Source of the DNA: Kitagawia praeruptora
Taxonomy: Eukaryota; Streptophyta; Magnoliopsida; Apiales; Apiaceae
DNA length: 64,000 nt
Direction: 5' to 3'
NCBI GenBank assembly: GCA_037693485.1
Contig: CM075351.1
Span: forward strand, 16,115,001 to 16,179,000
Below, piece by piece: positions 45,573-58,157 of the stretch. Below the pieces are notes generated by a model, which saw nothing but the letters and a program-made list of their open reading frames with translations, had not been told where the DNA came from and ran no database searches. Each line of letters opens with the position of its first letter. Position 1 is the stretch's first letter. A program made the translations under genes and the position numbers.

Positions 45573-46093
45573 AGTCTATATCTTTGAGTTGTAATTTCAA
45601 TCCTTCTCATTTGTATTGTACTTATTGTAAAGGCATAGTTGCTGGGCAGTGGCTTGTGGAACAAGGGTTTGGTAAACACGAAGCTAGAAAAGATTGTACT
45701 ACTGGGAGTGGTATAGTTCTTAGAGAGAAGGTTTAGAAACGGGGTTTCAGCAAGCCATTTTGACAGTAGCTAGGGAAAAAGGGAGATATATTATTGAATC
45801 TTGTAATCGGGTTTATAGTGATTAATAATATATTCTCTTGCCGTGTTTGGTAAGGGACTAGGACGTAGACCATAGAGATTAGGGGTCGAACCTAGCTAAA
45901 ATCTTGTGTGTCAAGTTTTTCTATTATGTTAGTTTATTTCTGCATTGCATTAGTTAATATCAGCAAGCTGAAACATTCTGGTATAATCATTTCAGCAAGT
46001 TGATATTTTTCTGGAAGAATTTCGGTAAAAATAAAAATAGACTATAGTTAACCTAATACACCTATTCACCCCCCCTCTAGGTGCATACTTTCA
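44645..46093 (+). repeat. CopC 3' LTR (1449 bp)
   Basis: Pairs with 28013-29470. It holds five exact CAGCAAGCTG motifs; several others differ from the 5' LTR by one base (for example CAGCATGCTG at 44934). The first TA repeat is much shorter than in the 5' LTR (about 45349-45361); the second is at about 45517-45571. Confidence 0.92.
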
Positions 46094-46098
46094 GATGT

Positions 46099-47459
46099 GA
46101 GAGTGACAAGAAATAAAGCAAGACTGGTAGCAAAGGGTTATTCACAAGCTAAAGGCATTGATTATGATGAAACCTACGCTCCAGTGGCAAGACATGAGGC
46201 TATCAAAATATTCTTGGCATTCGCAGCATTATCAAACTTTAAGGTTTATCAAATGGATGTCAAGAGTGCTTTTCTGAATGGTAAGCTAGATGAAGAGGTA
46301 TATGTGGAACAACCCCCTGGCTTTGAAGATCCAAAATTCATGGACTATGTCTACTTTCTTTTCAAGGCTATTTATGGTCTTAAGCAAGCTCCAAGAAAAT
46401 GGTATGACACTCTTTCTGAATCCTTACTTGAAAATGGTTTCGTTAGAGGTGTCATAGACAAAACTCTCTTTACAAAGAAACATAAAAATGATACAATATT
46501 AGTCCAAATCTATGTGGATGATATAATATTCGGGTCTACTAATGATCTTCTTTGCAAGAAATTTGCTAAGTTAATGCAGGGTAAGTTTGAAATGAGCATG
46601 ATGGGTGAGCTGAAGTTCTTTCTTGGATTGCAAGTAAGTCAAAGGACAGATGGGATATTTATCTGTCAATCCAAGTATGTCAGAGAGCTCCTCAAGAAAT
46701 ATCAAATAGAGGAATCATCTTCAGCAAGAACACCATCATCTACAGCTGTTAAATTTGGAGCATGTGAAAATTCTGACAAGGTAGATATCACAAGCTACAG
46801 AGGTATGATAGGCTCATTACTTTACCTTACTGCAAGTAGACCAGATATTATGTATGCTACGTGCTTGTGTGCAAGGTTCCAATCGGATCCTAGAGATGTT
46901 CATCTCATTGCTGTTAAACGAATCTTGAGATATCTTAAGGGTACGCCTAACTTAGGCATCTGGTACCCAAAAATCTGGTTTTAATCTTGTTGGATATACA
47001 GATTCAGATTATGCAGGAAGTGTTGTAGATAGAAAAAGCACCTTTGGGAGTTGTAAATTCCTAGGTGGCAGGTTTGTTTCCTGGTACATCAAGAAGCAAC
47101 AAACAGTTTCCAACTCAATAGCCGAAGCTGAATATATAGCTGCTGGAAGCTGTTGCGCTCAGATCTTGTGGATTAGGAATCAGCTACGTGACTATGGCTT
47201 TGTACTTGACAGGATTCCTATCTTGTGTGACAATACAAGTGCCATAGCAATCTCCAACAATCCTGTTCAGCACACTAGGACAAAGCACATCGATATCAGG
47301 TATCATTTTATTCGAGAGCATGTCATGAATGGTATCGTGGAGTTACATTTTGTACCCACGGAAGAACAAACAGCAGATATTTTTACTAAGTCTCTTGATG
47401 AATCCACATTCACCAGAATTGTTGGTGAATTGGATATGTTAAATAGTCCTAGTAATTAA
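46099..47459 (+). pseudogene. CopA reverse transcriptase and RNase H
   Basis: Continues CopA pol after CopC. RT 46097-46984: NKARLVAKGYSQAKGIDYDE, YQMDVKSAFLNG, YGLKQAPRKWYDTL, YVDDIIFGST (about 46512-46541), GSLLYLTASRPDIMYATC. A one-base change near 46970 shifts the frame. RNase H follows to 47459 with DSDYAGS, NSIAEAEYIAAGSC, CDNTSAIAISNN, and FTKSLDESTF close to the end. The missing IN-RT residues lie upstream at 27468-28007. Inactive. Confidence 0.9.
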
Positions 47460-50131
47460 ACTAGTTAATATCTGAGGTTTGCTCTTTAATAATTTATAAG
47501 TGATTACTTTGTTAATATTTGTTATTAAAATCACTTGTATAATTATTTTATCAACTTATCTTCTTGCTTGTTAATTCTCAAATCATTGTCATTATCTTCT
47601 TAATATATTCCTACTTACTTCTTTTAATTTTAGAATATTTTAATTTTCTCTAAAAATATTTTTTCTCAAATTTTACAAGTTGAAATTAGTGAGAAATCTA
47701 TTTTTGTTGAAAATTACTTTTGAATATTTGTGTTGATTTAATAAGTCATATTTTCTCTTTAAATGATTTTTTGTAAGAAGGTTATTTTATTAAGAAAATA
47801 TATAGATTTATTAATTTACTACAAATATTTATGTAAATAGTTAATAGTTTATTAAATGGTTTGTAGTGTTTGTCCTTTTGTTATTAATGTTTGATTTCGC
47901 AAAAAGGATAACTTATGGTATTTTTAGTATTTTCTTATTTTCTATTTAGCTATTTTTAAGTAGTTATATTGTTGTAAATATTTTTGTAAATTATTTCCTT
48001 TTATTTCTAATATTCTGTAAATATTATTAATACAATTATTTTTAAATAATAAAAAAATTGTATTTTTCTTTTCTTTTAGTTTTTATTTAATATTATTATT
48101 ATGTATAGTATTTATTATTTTTGTATATTATTTTTCATGTGTATATAAATAGTTTGTATAGTTTTTACAGTTTAGTCACCATACTTGCAAAACTTACAAA
48201 AAGGTCACTATATTTGGTTCTTTTGTACTTTTTCTGTTTAACACACACATATCATGCTGTTTTAACTTCTAATCTTTGTTGTGTTGTTGTTATTAACAGA
48301 ATTTATTATATAGGACCATTGTTGGTATCAAAATGGTATATGTCTGTACAATTGTTTAGGAACTAGTGTTTGATTTCAGGATCTAACAATTGGAAGACAT
48401 GATTTAACAATTGCTAACAGTTGGTATCTAACATACAGGTCCTAAAAACATGATAAAATAGTTTTGTTTGTATTGGTTTAAACATTAACATACATTAATT
48501 CGATTCATATTTATTAATTGGATTGTTGCCTTTGTTTTTGTTTAGTAAAACCAGCTCAGGTTCTTTATATTTTCCAACTCAAAATCTCTTTCTATAGCTG
48601 TGATTGCTTACATTGTAAATCTTTTGAAATCACAACTGTATATCATTCTATCTCTATTGCTCATATTCTGTGATGCAGGTTGATCTACATGGAATTTTGT
48701 TTTCTCACATGATTAGTCATAAGGTTGTAAACCCAACAACTTTTATCCCAGACTACAGTCAAACTCAAACACATTCTGACTTACCCTCTAAATGGAAGTA
48801 ACCTATCAGACTAAAGGTCACCAGGGAGTAACTGCACTTCATGCAGCAAATAAGGATGTGTGGGATATTCAGTTGGAAAGTCACTACCTTATACACTAAC
48901 CACAATATTTCATATGCACAAAGTGAGAATGCATACACTAAGGATGAATTGACGGAAACATATAATTCAACCATTTTGCGGTTAGGATTATAAGTTAAAG
49001 GTTCTTTAATGAACCAAGTGTCTTCACAGACATTAGAAGGGAATCATGATCTTAATGCTAAATTTTATAGATCATTGTTTACCTTCTCAGAATTCAAATC
49101 TGAAAATCCCAAAAAGGGAAAACTAGCAACTTGTAGATTATGACTCAGATTCGTCTGACGAGTCTAACGAGGATTTGGGATTTGCGAACTCCCATTGCAC
49201 CACCACTGACCTCTCTTGAAGGGGCTAGGGTGATTTTTCCTTGCAGGTACACTAATTGATGTTGGAGCTATGAGTGATATGAGTGATACACCAGTGAGCA
49301 AGAGTGTAAACACAGAGAAAAGTGAGACACTCAACACAAATGAGTGGAGAGAAGAGTGAAACACTTGTGAGGTACACTAAACACTAGCACACACTCACAG
49401 TGAGGAAGAAAATGAAACTTCCTTTCTAACAAAGAACTCTATAATTGGTACAACTACTTTGTCAACTAGTTGATTGGAGGATTCCTCAACTAAGGGGGAG
49501 AAGTAAAGGGGTACAAGAAAAAGGAGAGCCGGTTAGAAAGGGGGAGCATTTACAGACTGTGTTTTGGAAGAGAAGCAAGTCAAGTTACTAAGGGGGAGCC
49601 TTAGATGGAGAAGTAAGAGGAGATTCAGTTAACAAGAAAGGGGAGATATAAGGAGAGTTAAATCACAATACTATTCTATTAGTCTTTCAATGTACGATGT
49701 ATAAAGGCTAAGTGAAGGAGTAGTAGATTTCCCAGAAGTTATAGAAATGGTATTGATTCACCATTGTTTATTTATTAGGAGCAGTTGTTTTTCTTAAGTG
49801 AGAAAAGCTGTGTCAGAAAAGGGAAGTGGTTGTAAATCAAGAACTACAGATAATCACCAAAATAAGATGTGAAGGATTATCAGGCAGAGATATGAAGAAT
49901 CAGAAATGAAGATGAGTTATCTATTGAAGATCAGTTCAGTGCTAGAAGAACAATCATCTATCATTTCATCAACTGAGGATTCTGGAATTGTTAAATTCAA
50001 ACCAGAGAAATTTTTTAATGTTCTATTTGCTAAGCTCCTAAATGCTTAATCTTTTTCTTGTTTAAGTGAGTTAGTTGAGTTATCCTCTAGGTATTTGCTT
50101 GTTATTGTCTAACAAACAAATAGGGGGAGAT
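47460..50131 (+). other. CopA 3' non-coding region, possible decayed extra ORF, PPT-like repeats
   Basis: The first 700 bp are extremely AT-rich. From 48760 the base composition becomes gene-like, but all frames are full of stops, as expected of a decayed third ORF in the position CopH's extra ORF occupies; I could not match the two. GGGGGAG occurs at 49494, 49540, 49592 and 50123; the last, ATAGGGGGAGAT, abuts the LTR at 50132. Confidence 0.5.
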
Positions 50132-51878
50132 TGAAAGGCATATGATGTAGCCTATTTGTATTTAGAGGATACAACTCAACTTAAACAAGATTGTATTAGT
50201 AAATAGTATATAAGCTGTCACAAGGAATCTCAGATTGTATTATCTGTCAGAAGAAAAAGATCAAGGTCAATCTACAGACTTGAGGAATTACTACATTGAA
50301 AGAAGCTCAGTCATCTGATCAAGCCTCAGTGGAGTATTCGTTAAAAAGTGGATTCATTTAAAGTGACAGAGATTTCAACAGTGACAGAGTCAGTACGGAA
50401 GAATTGAAGAGAGATGAGAAAAGAAAAGGAACCAGATTTTAAAGTCAACATATGATAAACAGTCATTGCGGTTAGTCACTCATGAACCAGACAGTACATC
50501 GAGTGTCAACATTTAACAGTGGTTGTTCATCATTAAATTCAGTGGTTCAAGATATCAAGACTGGTATAAGAGAAAATCATTGTGCAAGCATCAAGAATGA
50601 TAAATTCATTAACCACAAGGATTTTACTATCAAGTGGACTGGCTGTGAGGAAAAAGATTTATCACAAAGAAATGCAGAGTGATATATTCTTAAAGCTGGA
50701 ACCCCGGTTGGAATTGATATATTATTTGTTAAGCAAAAGGAGTCCGGTTCCAGACGCTCAGTTAACCACAGCTTAGAGCTTAAGGATTTATTTATATTAA
50801 TAAATATTTTATTTATTTAGAAAATTATATTTATAAATATCTAATATTATTAGATATTTATTTTTATAATTTCTGGATTAAAATAAATATTTATTAATTA
50901 AAGATTATAAACTGTACGGGTTAAAAAATATTTTTACGAAGCCCGTCCTTATAGGACAAAATAAGACCCCGTCGGCAGAATGAATTGCAAAAGAATTAAA
51001 CTGAAGACTAGTACATGAGCTGTTGAATTGTTTTATTAACAAATGATTTGAAAAAACAAACAAGAGTACGAGAGTTGGCTGGTGTGCAGGATGTTGTCGG
51101 CAAGGCAGATCACTCTCCTATATGCGCGTGTAGTTAACGCGCCAGAAAGAAACATCAAAACAGTCTGCGCGTGCCTTACACTTCCTGCCCCTGCAAGTGA
51201 TCTTTTCAGCTGCAGTATGTTACAGTTTGTTCAACAAAAATTGTATATTATTATTACTCTTCATTTTGGAGTAATAACACCAGTAATACTAGATTTATTC
51301 AAGAGTAATGCCCGCTTCTTCAAGAGTAATATCAGCCTTGACACAAGTAATAATGGAGAGAGTCATAGCAGATTTATTTCATTATTACTCCTTTGGTTAT
51401 AAAACAAGACAGAGGCGGCCAGTGATAAAAAGGGACTTCAACATAATATCCAAACACAGACATACACGGACAGAAAGACACAGAAGAAGAAAACATATCA
51501 TGTCTTTCATCTTCAAGCAATTTAATTGCCATAAATTTTTGAGTTCTTGTATCAAAAATTGTATCCATTAGAACTTAATTATTTGTGATTCTTGTACTAC
51601 TAGCGAATTAAGTTTCCTATTACTTATCTTGTTTGGTTATTAACTAAATTAGAAAAGTTCATGTCGAATTTTCTAATTTGTTATTATCAATTTGATAATT
51701 AATCTGTACTGAAATTGTAACACCCATCAAGTTAATATATTGTTATATTCAACTTGAAATTTGTTTCAATTTATTCCGCACAAATTTGTTCAAGTCAAAA
51801 TTTATTTAAAGAACAAATTTCGATAAAATGGTATAGATTGTATTCAACCCCCCTTCTACAATCTTATCGGACCTAACA
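50132..51878 (+). repeat. CopA 3' LTR, uninterrupted (1747 bp), also 5' LTR of a tandem unit
   Basis: Starts TGAAAGGCATATG after a PPT and ends ACCTAACA before a PBS, so it serves both units. It shows the empty sites for the gypsy LTR (50238-50242) and for the Helitron (51404/51405). About 36 bp near 50852-50890 are absent from the 5' copy. Confidence 0.9.
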
Positions 51879-51880
51879 AT

Positions 51881-51892
51881 TGGTATCAGAGC
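51881..51892 (+). promoter_or_regulatory. Primer-binding site of the second CopA unit
   Basis: TGGTATCAGAGC directly after the LTR, in the place where a TSD would be expected if the element ended here. Confidence 0.88.
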
Positions 51893-51976
51893 CTATTGAT
51901 TGATACACAAATCAAGATCCTATTTTTACTCAATCAAAAATCAAGCTCGAATTTTTAACTCACTTAAAAATTCATC

Positions 51977-53348
51977 ATGTCTTCAAAAGCCATTGTTAAG
52001 ATTCTCATATTTAATAAGGATAATTATGATATGTGGAAAAATAAAGTGGAGTTGTTTCTTGATGTTACAAATCCAAGATATTTGTGGGTTTTGAAAAATG
52101 GACCAATAATTCCTATGCAACATGATGTTGAATCTGTTACAAATGGAGTTGTTACAATACCTGCTAAATCCTATGAAAAGGACCCTAAGAACTATTTTTC
52201 TGAGGAAAAAGAGGAAGCTGGATTGGACAAAAATTTGAGACTCATTCTAATAGATTCCCTGGATGCTGTGATGTATAGCCATATGATGAACTGTAAAACT
52301 GCTAAGCACATCTGGGAAACTATTGAGACTATTAATGAAGGAACTGATGAAGTCAGGGAAAACAGACTTCAAATTTTGACATCTGAATATGAACACTTTA
52401 GAGCTGGCCCTAATGAAGGCATTCAGGAAGTGTTCGAAAGGTATAACAAAATAATCAATAACTTGCAAGTTCATGGCAAGCAGTATACATAGAAAGAGAT
52501 CAACATGAAGTTTTTGCTAACTATGCCTACTCACTTAGAGCATAGAATAACTGCCATTAGAGAATCTAGAGATTTAAATAAGATTGCTCTTGAAAGGCTG
52601 TTTGGTGTTCTCAAAACGTATGAGTTAGAACAAGTACAGCAGAAGGAGTTCTCTGGCAAAGGCAGAGTGGCAAGTTCTTCTACAGCTCTAGTAGTTGAGG
52701 TTCCTAAAGAAGTGGAAGCTAAAGTTGTTCAACCTAACAGCTTCAACAAGGAACAAACTGAAGTGGAACATGGCCAGATACCAGCTACTCAGGATGGTGG
52801 AGAATTTTATTCACTTGAAGAGCTGGATCAATTAGAAGATGAATCTATGGCGATGATGGTGAGACAATTCAGTAACTTCCGATTCAGAAGAAATCCCAAG
52901 TTCAGGTTTAAGTCAAATAACAGATTCCAGAGATGAGGTTCTTCATCCTCTAGTAACAGGGGAGGATACAAAACTGGAACTGTTGACAGAAGCAAGATTC
53001 GTTGTTTTAACTGTAATGAATTGGGACACTTTGCTACTGAGTGTCAGAAACCCAAGCAAGCACAGAAAAAAAATTATGCTTCTGCAAAGAAGAAGACTGG
53101 AAGAGCTTATGTAGCTGCTGGTAAAAGCTGGGATGACACAGATAGCGAAGATGAAGAATATGGAAACTTTACGCTGGTGGCAAATGCTGATACATCAACT
53201 CGTTATACTACACCGGTAATTCTTACTGACGCTGAGTTAATTCATAGCTTACGTAATTGCTTGACTAATGCACAAAATGGATACGAAAGAATAAGTCTAG
53301 TAAACACTAAACTTGAAAACGAAGTGTTAGAATTAAAAAAGGTGCATG
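51977..53348 (+). pseudogene. Second CopA unit gag, truncated
   Basis: Near-identical to 23762-25130. ATG at 51977, gag core for 171 codons, then TAG (52490-52492, CAG in the other copy). It reopens from 52505, with TGA at 52934-52936 (GGA in the other copy). The knuckle CFNCNELGHFATEC is at about 53002-53043. It does not share the one-base losses of the first copy, so each unit has decayed independently. Homology stops at GTGCATG (53348), where gypsy-like sequence begins. Confidence 0.88.
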
Positions 53349-55926
53349 AACAGTATTCTGGGGAGGGGTCTGAAGGTTGAAGTCGTTGGTTAAAAAAAAT
53401 TACTTTTATTTACTTTTAATTACTTTTAAATCTTTTAAATAATTCTGAATTTAATTATAAAATTCAGAAAATTATTTTCTGAAAATATTTTGGAAATTCA
53501 TAATTTATTTATGAATTCTGTTTTAATTTTAAAATTTTTTTATTATTTATTTTCAATTCAAAAATAATTAGGAATTAAATACTTTTAATTATACTAATTA
53601 ATTTCAAATAATGATTTAATTAGTTTAATTATTTGATAAATGTAATTATTTATTAAATAATTTAATTAATTGATTATTAATTAATTTTACTTAATTTAAT
53701 TAGGATTATTTAATTTTTAATTAACCAATTTTCTGTTTAAAAATGATTTATGAATAGAAAGAAATTGTTTTAAATCCTAAAAATGATCCGGGAGCGATAA
53801 AAATAGTTTTAAAATTCTAAAATTATTTTTAAACCCGGATTAAATATTTATTAAAATATTTTTAGGATGCATTAATTATTAACGATCCTTTTTTTATTCA
53901 AAAAGGGTTTTAAAATTCTTTAAAGTGATTTAAAAATATTTTTAATATTCTAAGAATACTTTTATATATTATAAAAATAATTTGTGCTCTTTTATTTGAG
54001 AGTCGTATCTGCTATGTGAATTCTGTGTTTATTTACTCCATACATGTTACTATTTGTTTAAAATATTTATTCGGTAGCGATACAACGTACGGGTAGACAC
54101 TAAAACCGAGGTTAGATTTGTATTTGGTCTTGTACCTAGCCGGTTGTTTAAAATAGAATATTTTAATTGTAGGAACGAGGAAAACCCTAGCCAGAGAGCA
54201 GAGCTTACCAACAATATATACAGAAGTGAGTTATCTGATTTGTTTTGTGAAAGTTACTTGCTTAAGTGCTATTCGTGCTATGTGTTGATTGGTTACGTGA
54301 CAAGTATATATGTATTTAATTCGAGGATTAAGGGTTAATTATTGTTTTGAGGATTAATTGATTATCATGTTTCTTTATCGAGGAATAAGATAAATGTTTT
54401 GAGGATTATCTATAGATTGAGTTGGAGTAAGTTGTGTGCATAATTGTTTAATTCGAGAATTAATTGGTGAATATTGACTTAGGAATGTCATCGGAGTTAA
54501 GTTGGTATGAGACGAATAAAGTTGGAGATGGATGCAGAATTGTTTATGGTTGTTGGATTTATTGTGAGGTGTCTTAACACCGGGAAAACGTCAATGTTCA
54601 AATGAGATATTTCCAATTATTTTCTTCTGACAGAAATATTGTAGACGCGCGGGCTTGATATCGACAGATCAGACTTGTGGCAACCGCTAAAGCGTAAACC
54701 AAAGCATGATTAAAACAGAGGACATGATGACGTGAGATATAAGAAAAAAGATAGTTGTATTACTTCGGCGCGTTACGCAATAGCTAAGGACCAGAGGCAA
54801 GTATTTTTTTGATCATCTTAAACACTTTTTATTTTATGTTTCATTTATTCATATCATGACAAATAGTTATTGTTCAGAGCTATTTGTGATTCTTAAATAT
54901 TTTTGTGCGAACACAATTACTTGATATTGGTTCCCTTGATGTGGGGAATTGTTTAAGATAAACTCTTCATATCCTTATTATCATAGTAAATAATAGGGAT
55001 GTGAATTGTACGTGAAACTAAGCATTTCCTGTTGAATTCGGAAATTGTTCTATTGGATTGGAAGTTATTAAAGCGTAGGAGGGCATGATGATTTCATGGT
55101 CCAGCAATATGTAAAGCGTAGGAGGCCATGATGATTTTATGGTCCAACTGAAGGATTGTGCACAAACATATATCTAAATCTAAAGTAAAAGAAAAATATA
55201 TGTGTGTGAGTGTGTATATTTAAGGCGTCTGGGTAGTGTTTGGAGCAAGCAAAAACCATGCCTTTTCCTTGGTTAAAACCACTATATATGGGCTAAACAA
55301 ACACACCCTTCACCCCTCAAATGTAACTGCCCAAGCATTCAATACATATACATAAATACATTTGTAACTCCTATATACATTAATTTTGTAACTCTCATAA
55401 TTTATGTTTGTAACCCCCAATTTAACTTACATATGTATTATCCACATAAATAAATAATGTATTTTATTCCTTTTCTTTTATTTTACATTATACAAAAATA
55501 AATCAAATATAACATCTCCCACTTGACTTATTTTGACAAATATATTTTGTCACTCCCACTTTTCCGAGAGTGTATAATAATCCATATTCAATGACTCAAA
55601 AATTTCAAACCAACATGTTTGACAAATACATTTCTCATTAACTCCCACTTTTCGCAGAGTCTACATATTTTCAACTCCAATCAAACTAACTTGTTTGATA
55701 AATATTTTCTTTTAATTACTCCCACTTTTCGTAGGATCTATAACAATTAAATCTATCTCAAATACACACTCTTATTGTTGGTCATAATTCACTTATAATT
55801 TCTACATCTTACACATTACGATATTCAATCAAACCAACATCTTCCATTTGACGTCTTTGCCAAATACTTCTAGCGACCATCACTTTCAATCAATCTATGT
55901 TGCCACTTTTACCTTTTCTAATACAT

Positions 55927-55939
55927 TTAATTAAGTTTC

Positions 55940-55977
<38 letters not shown>

Positions 55978-56130
55978 TTCAACTACACCAAAATTAAATA
56001 AATATCCCGAAGTTGAATTCTTATCACCAATATCACCTTCGATACTTATATCGCAATAAACAAAAACTCCAAGCACGTCTGCTTGATTCACCAATTTGTT
56101 ACACAACGTACTCTTCAAGTACATGATCAT
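55927..56130 (-). pseudogene. CopD remnant of copia RNase H
   Basis: The minus frame contains GDIGDKNSTSGYLFNFG, which matches the RNase H segment 'DADWAGDxxxRKSTSGYxFxLG' of copia pol. The Asn run at its end is the translation of a TTA/AAT microsatellite (about 55938-55975). Not a functional gene. Confidence 0.65.
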
Positions 56131-56609
56131 GATCCTCCTTACAGCCTCTCACTAGGCTCAAGCAAAATTGCTTCACAATCCGCTTACAAAACTAACTAAA
56201 AATGTCAAGTCAATCGATTACACAACATAAAATATATCGAACTTCTAACTACTTGCACATAATACATTCAATGGTTTCTTTTCTGAATTAATCATTTTCC
56301 CATTACCAATAGGGTTGGCACCGAACTGCAATTCTGCATCCTAAACAATTAAACATTTTACTCAAATACCTTTCTGGTTCATACTAAATATTCAAAATAT
56401 TTAATTCCCTGAACTTATCAGATTTCACTCATATTCTCAACTTTCCCACTAAGTCCGAACTTAATTTTGTTGAGCATTTATCAAAGCTTTGCTTTATATA
56501 TGTATACTCTATAATAACTTGTGATATTTATGGAATTAAAAGATATAACTAAGAAATGCTCTGATACCAATGAAGGATTGTGCACAAACATATATCTAAA
56601 TCTAAAGTA

Positions 56610-58157
56610 AAAGATGTTAGTGTAGGTGCCCTAGAGGCAATACATTGTTTCTTAAATAAACCTTATGTCATTTGATTATTAAATAAATGTATTTATTATG
56701 ACTTTAATTACTGCGATATATTTGTTAGCATAATAAATGTCCTTAGAATAATGATACACATTATATAGTTTAAGTATGTATAACTTGAACTTGAGATTAT
56801 ATAATATATCATATTCTTAAAGGTCCCTAGTCGAGTATTATTATATAAGACAATAATAATACATAATTAGACTAGTATGTTGTTTGACTGATAACCACAT
56901 CTCATTGGTTATAAGTATGGAGATACTAAAGTCAAAACAAAGGTACATGTAAGGGTACATGGTACTGGACAGACCCACAGTGAGATTCTTCATGTTAATA
57001 AAGTCATAAGAAAGACTCACAGTGGTAATGGTGTAATGATCCTTTGACTTGAGATCATTATATTTCTATACGAGGATTAATATACTTTGACAACATTAAA
57101 AGTTACCTTTGACCAGGTGATGATAAAAGTGGACATCGGGTATATTATGAGTCGTATGAGAAATATGAATGATAGATAAAGGATTTAATCCTCCTATAAT
57201 TAGGAGAGATATTATTGGCCTCTTGATTGAGTGAGACTATAAAATGCATGGTCGTGCTCAAATAATGATTTGTTTTAATAGTCTACTCATGGATCAAGTA
57301 AACCCGGATTAAATTATGAAGAGGATGACAATTTACATGCCTCGAGTTTAATCTATAATATTTGGTTAAAGGGATTATATTACACGGGAACATTAATCAC
57401 AAAAGGTTTTATCGAATCATGATTTAATTATTATTTAATTGGGTAGCAATGATGTATTACTAGATGCCGCTCATTGTTTATAATTTTATTGGAGAATAAA
57501 ATTATTGCCAATTAAATAATAACCTATAGGGTCACACACATAGAACATTTAAAGGAAGAATTAATTTAAATTATGAATTTAAATTAATTAATGATAAAGA
57601 TGAATTTTATTATATTAATTAAGTGAGACTTAATTAAGCTATAATAAAATGCAAAGATATATGAGATATGTTTTATGATTTTAATAATTGAGTATGACTT
57701 AATTATTATTTATTTAAATAATAGGATTTTATTCTATTATTTAATTAAATCATATATGGGCTAGGTTTTGACATGGGCTTTTTGGCTTTACACTATCCTA
57801 TATATAAAGATACGAGGTGAAGGATTTTGGAGGTGAAAAAAAATACAGAGAAGTCGCACAACCTAAAACCTAGACCTATTTCTCATATTTTTCATTAGAG
57901 GCTAGTACCTCTCTTCCGGACAAGATCGTGAGGGTTCTTGAAGGTGTTCGTGTGGATACCGTAGAGGGGGCTTCGAAGAGGAGTGCTCAGTAATCGTGGG
58001 AGGCTAGCATCTCTATCGTTCTTTGTACGTAAAGCTTCGATAAGGTAAACGTTCTATCTACCATGATTATTCGATATATTATACATGGATCCGGGGCTTG
58101 GTTTCGATTTTATTTTACTGTTTCCGCTGCGTGTATGCGATCGAAACAAACAAAAGA
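56610..58157 (+). mobile_element. LTR-E: solo LTR inside a CopD LTR, TSD AAAGA
   Basis: 56615-58152 (1538 bp), TGTTAGTGTAGGTGCCCTAG...GATCGAAACAAACA, AAAGA at 56610-56614 and 58153-58157. The intact left LTR of CopD shows the unoccupied site. No PBS, gag or pol inside. The 'gtttccgctgcg' stretch before the end is common in plant copia LTRs. The superfamily is inferred. Confidence 0.88.

Larger units (their letters stand above)
28008..46098 (+). mobile_element. CopC: Ty1/copia element inserted in CopA pol, TSD GATGT
   Basis: Element 28013-46093 with GATGT at 28008-28012 and 46094-46098. LTRs are 28013-29470 and 44645-46093. PBS TGGTATCAGAGC is at 29473-29484; the PPT is AAAAAGGGGGAGAT before 44645. 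Order is gag, protease, integrase, RT, RNase H. CopH interrupts it at 33549-42659. It carries many copies of CAGCAAGCTG in LTR and coding parts. Stops, one frameshift and a 473-bp duplication show it is inactive. LTR substitutions (around twenty by eye, outside TA repeats) imply an older insertion than CopH. Confidence 0.92.
14756..51878 (+). mobile_element. CopA: Ty1/copia retrotransposon with nested insertions
   Basis: The outer element of the large nest. The 5' LTR starts TGAAAGGCATATG at 14756 and the 3' LTR begins with the same sequence at 50132, just after the polypurine tract ATAGGGGGAGAT. The PBS (TGGTATCAGAGC, initiator Met tRNA) is at 23667-23678. Internal order is gag (23762-26115), protease, integrase, RT, RNase H (to 47459), the copia order. 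The pol reading is broken at 28008-28012/46094-46098 (TSD GATGT) by CopC. All genes carry stops or frameshifts. A long 3' non-coding part with repeated GGGGGAG suggests the SIRE/Maximus side of copia; the lineage is an inference. No right-hand TSD is visible because the 3' LTR runs directly into another PBS and gag. Confidence 0.85.

Noticed and set aside
49170..49245. SINE head in CopA 3' region
   Set aside because: The phrase 'actgacctctcttgaagg' resembles the SINE at 66-332, but box B is not recognisable and no tail or TSD follows.
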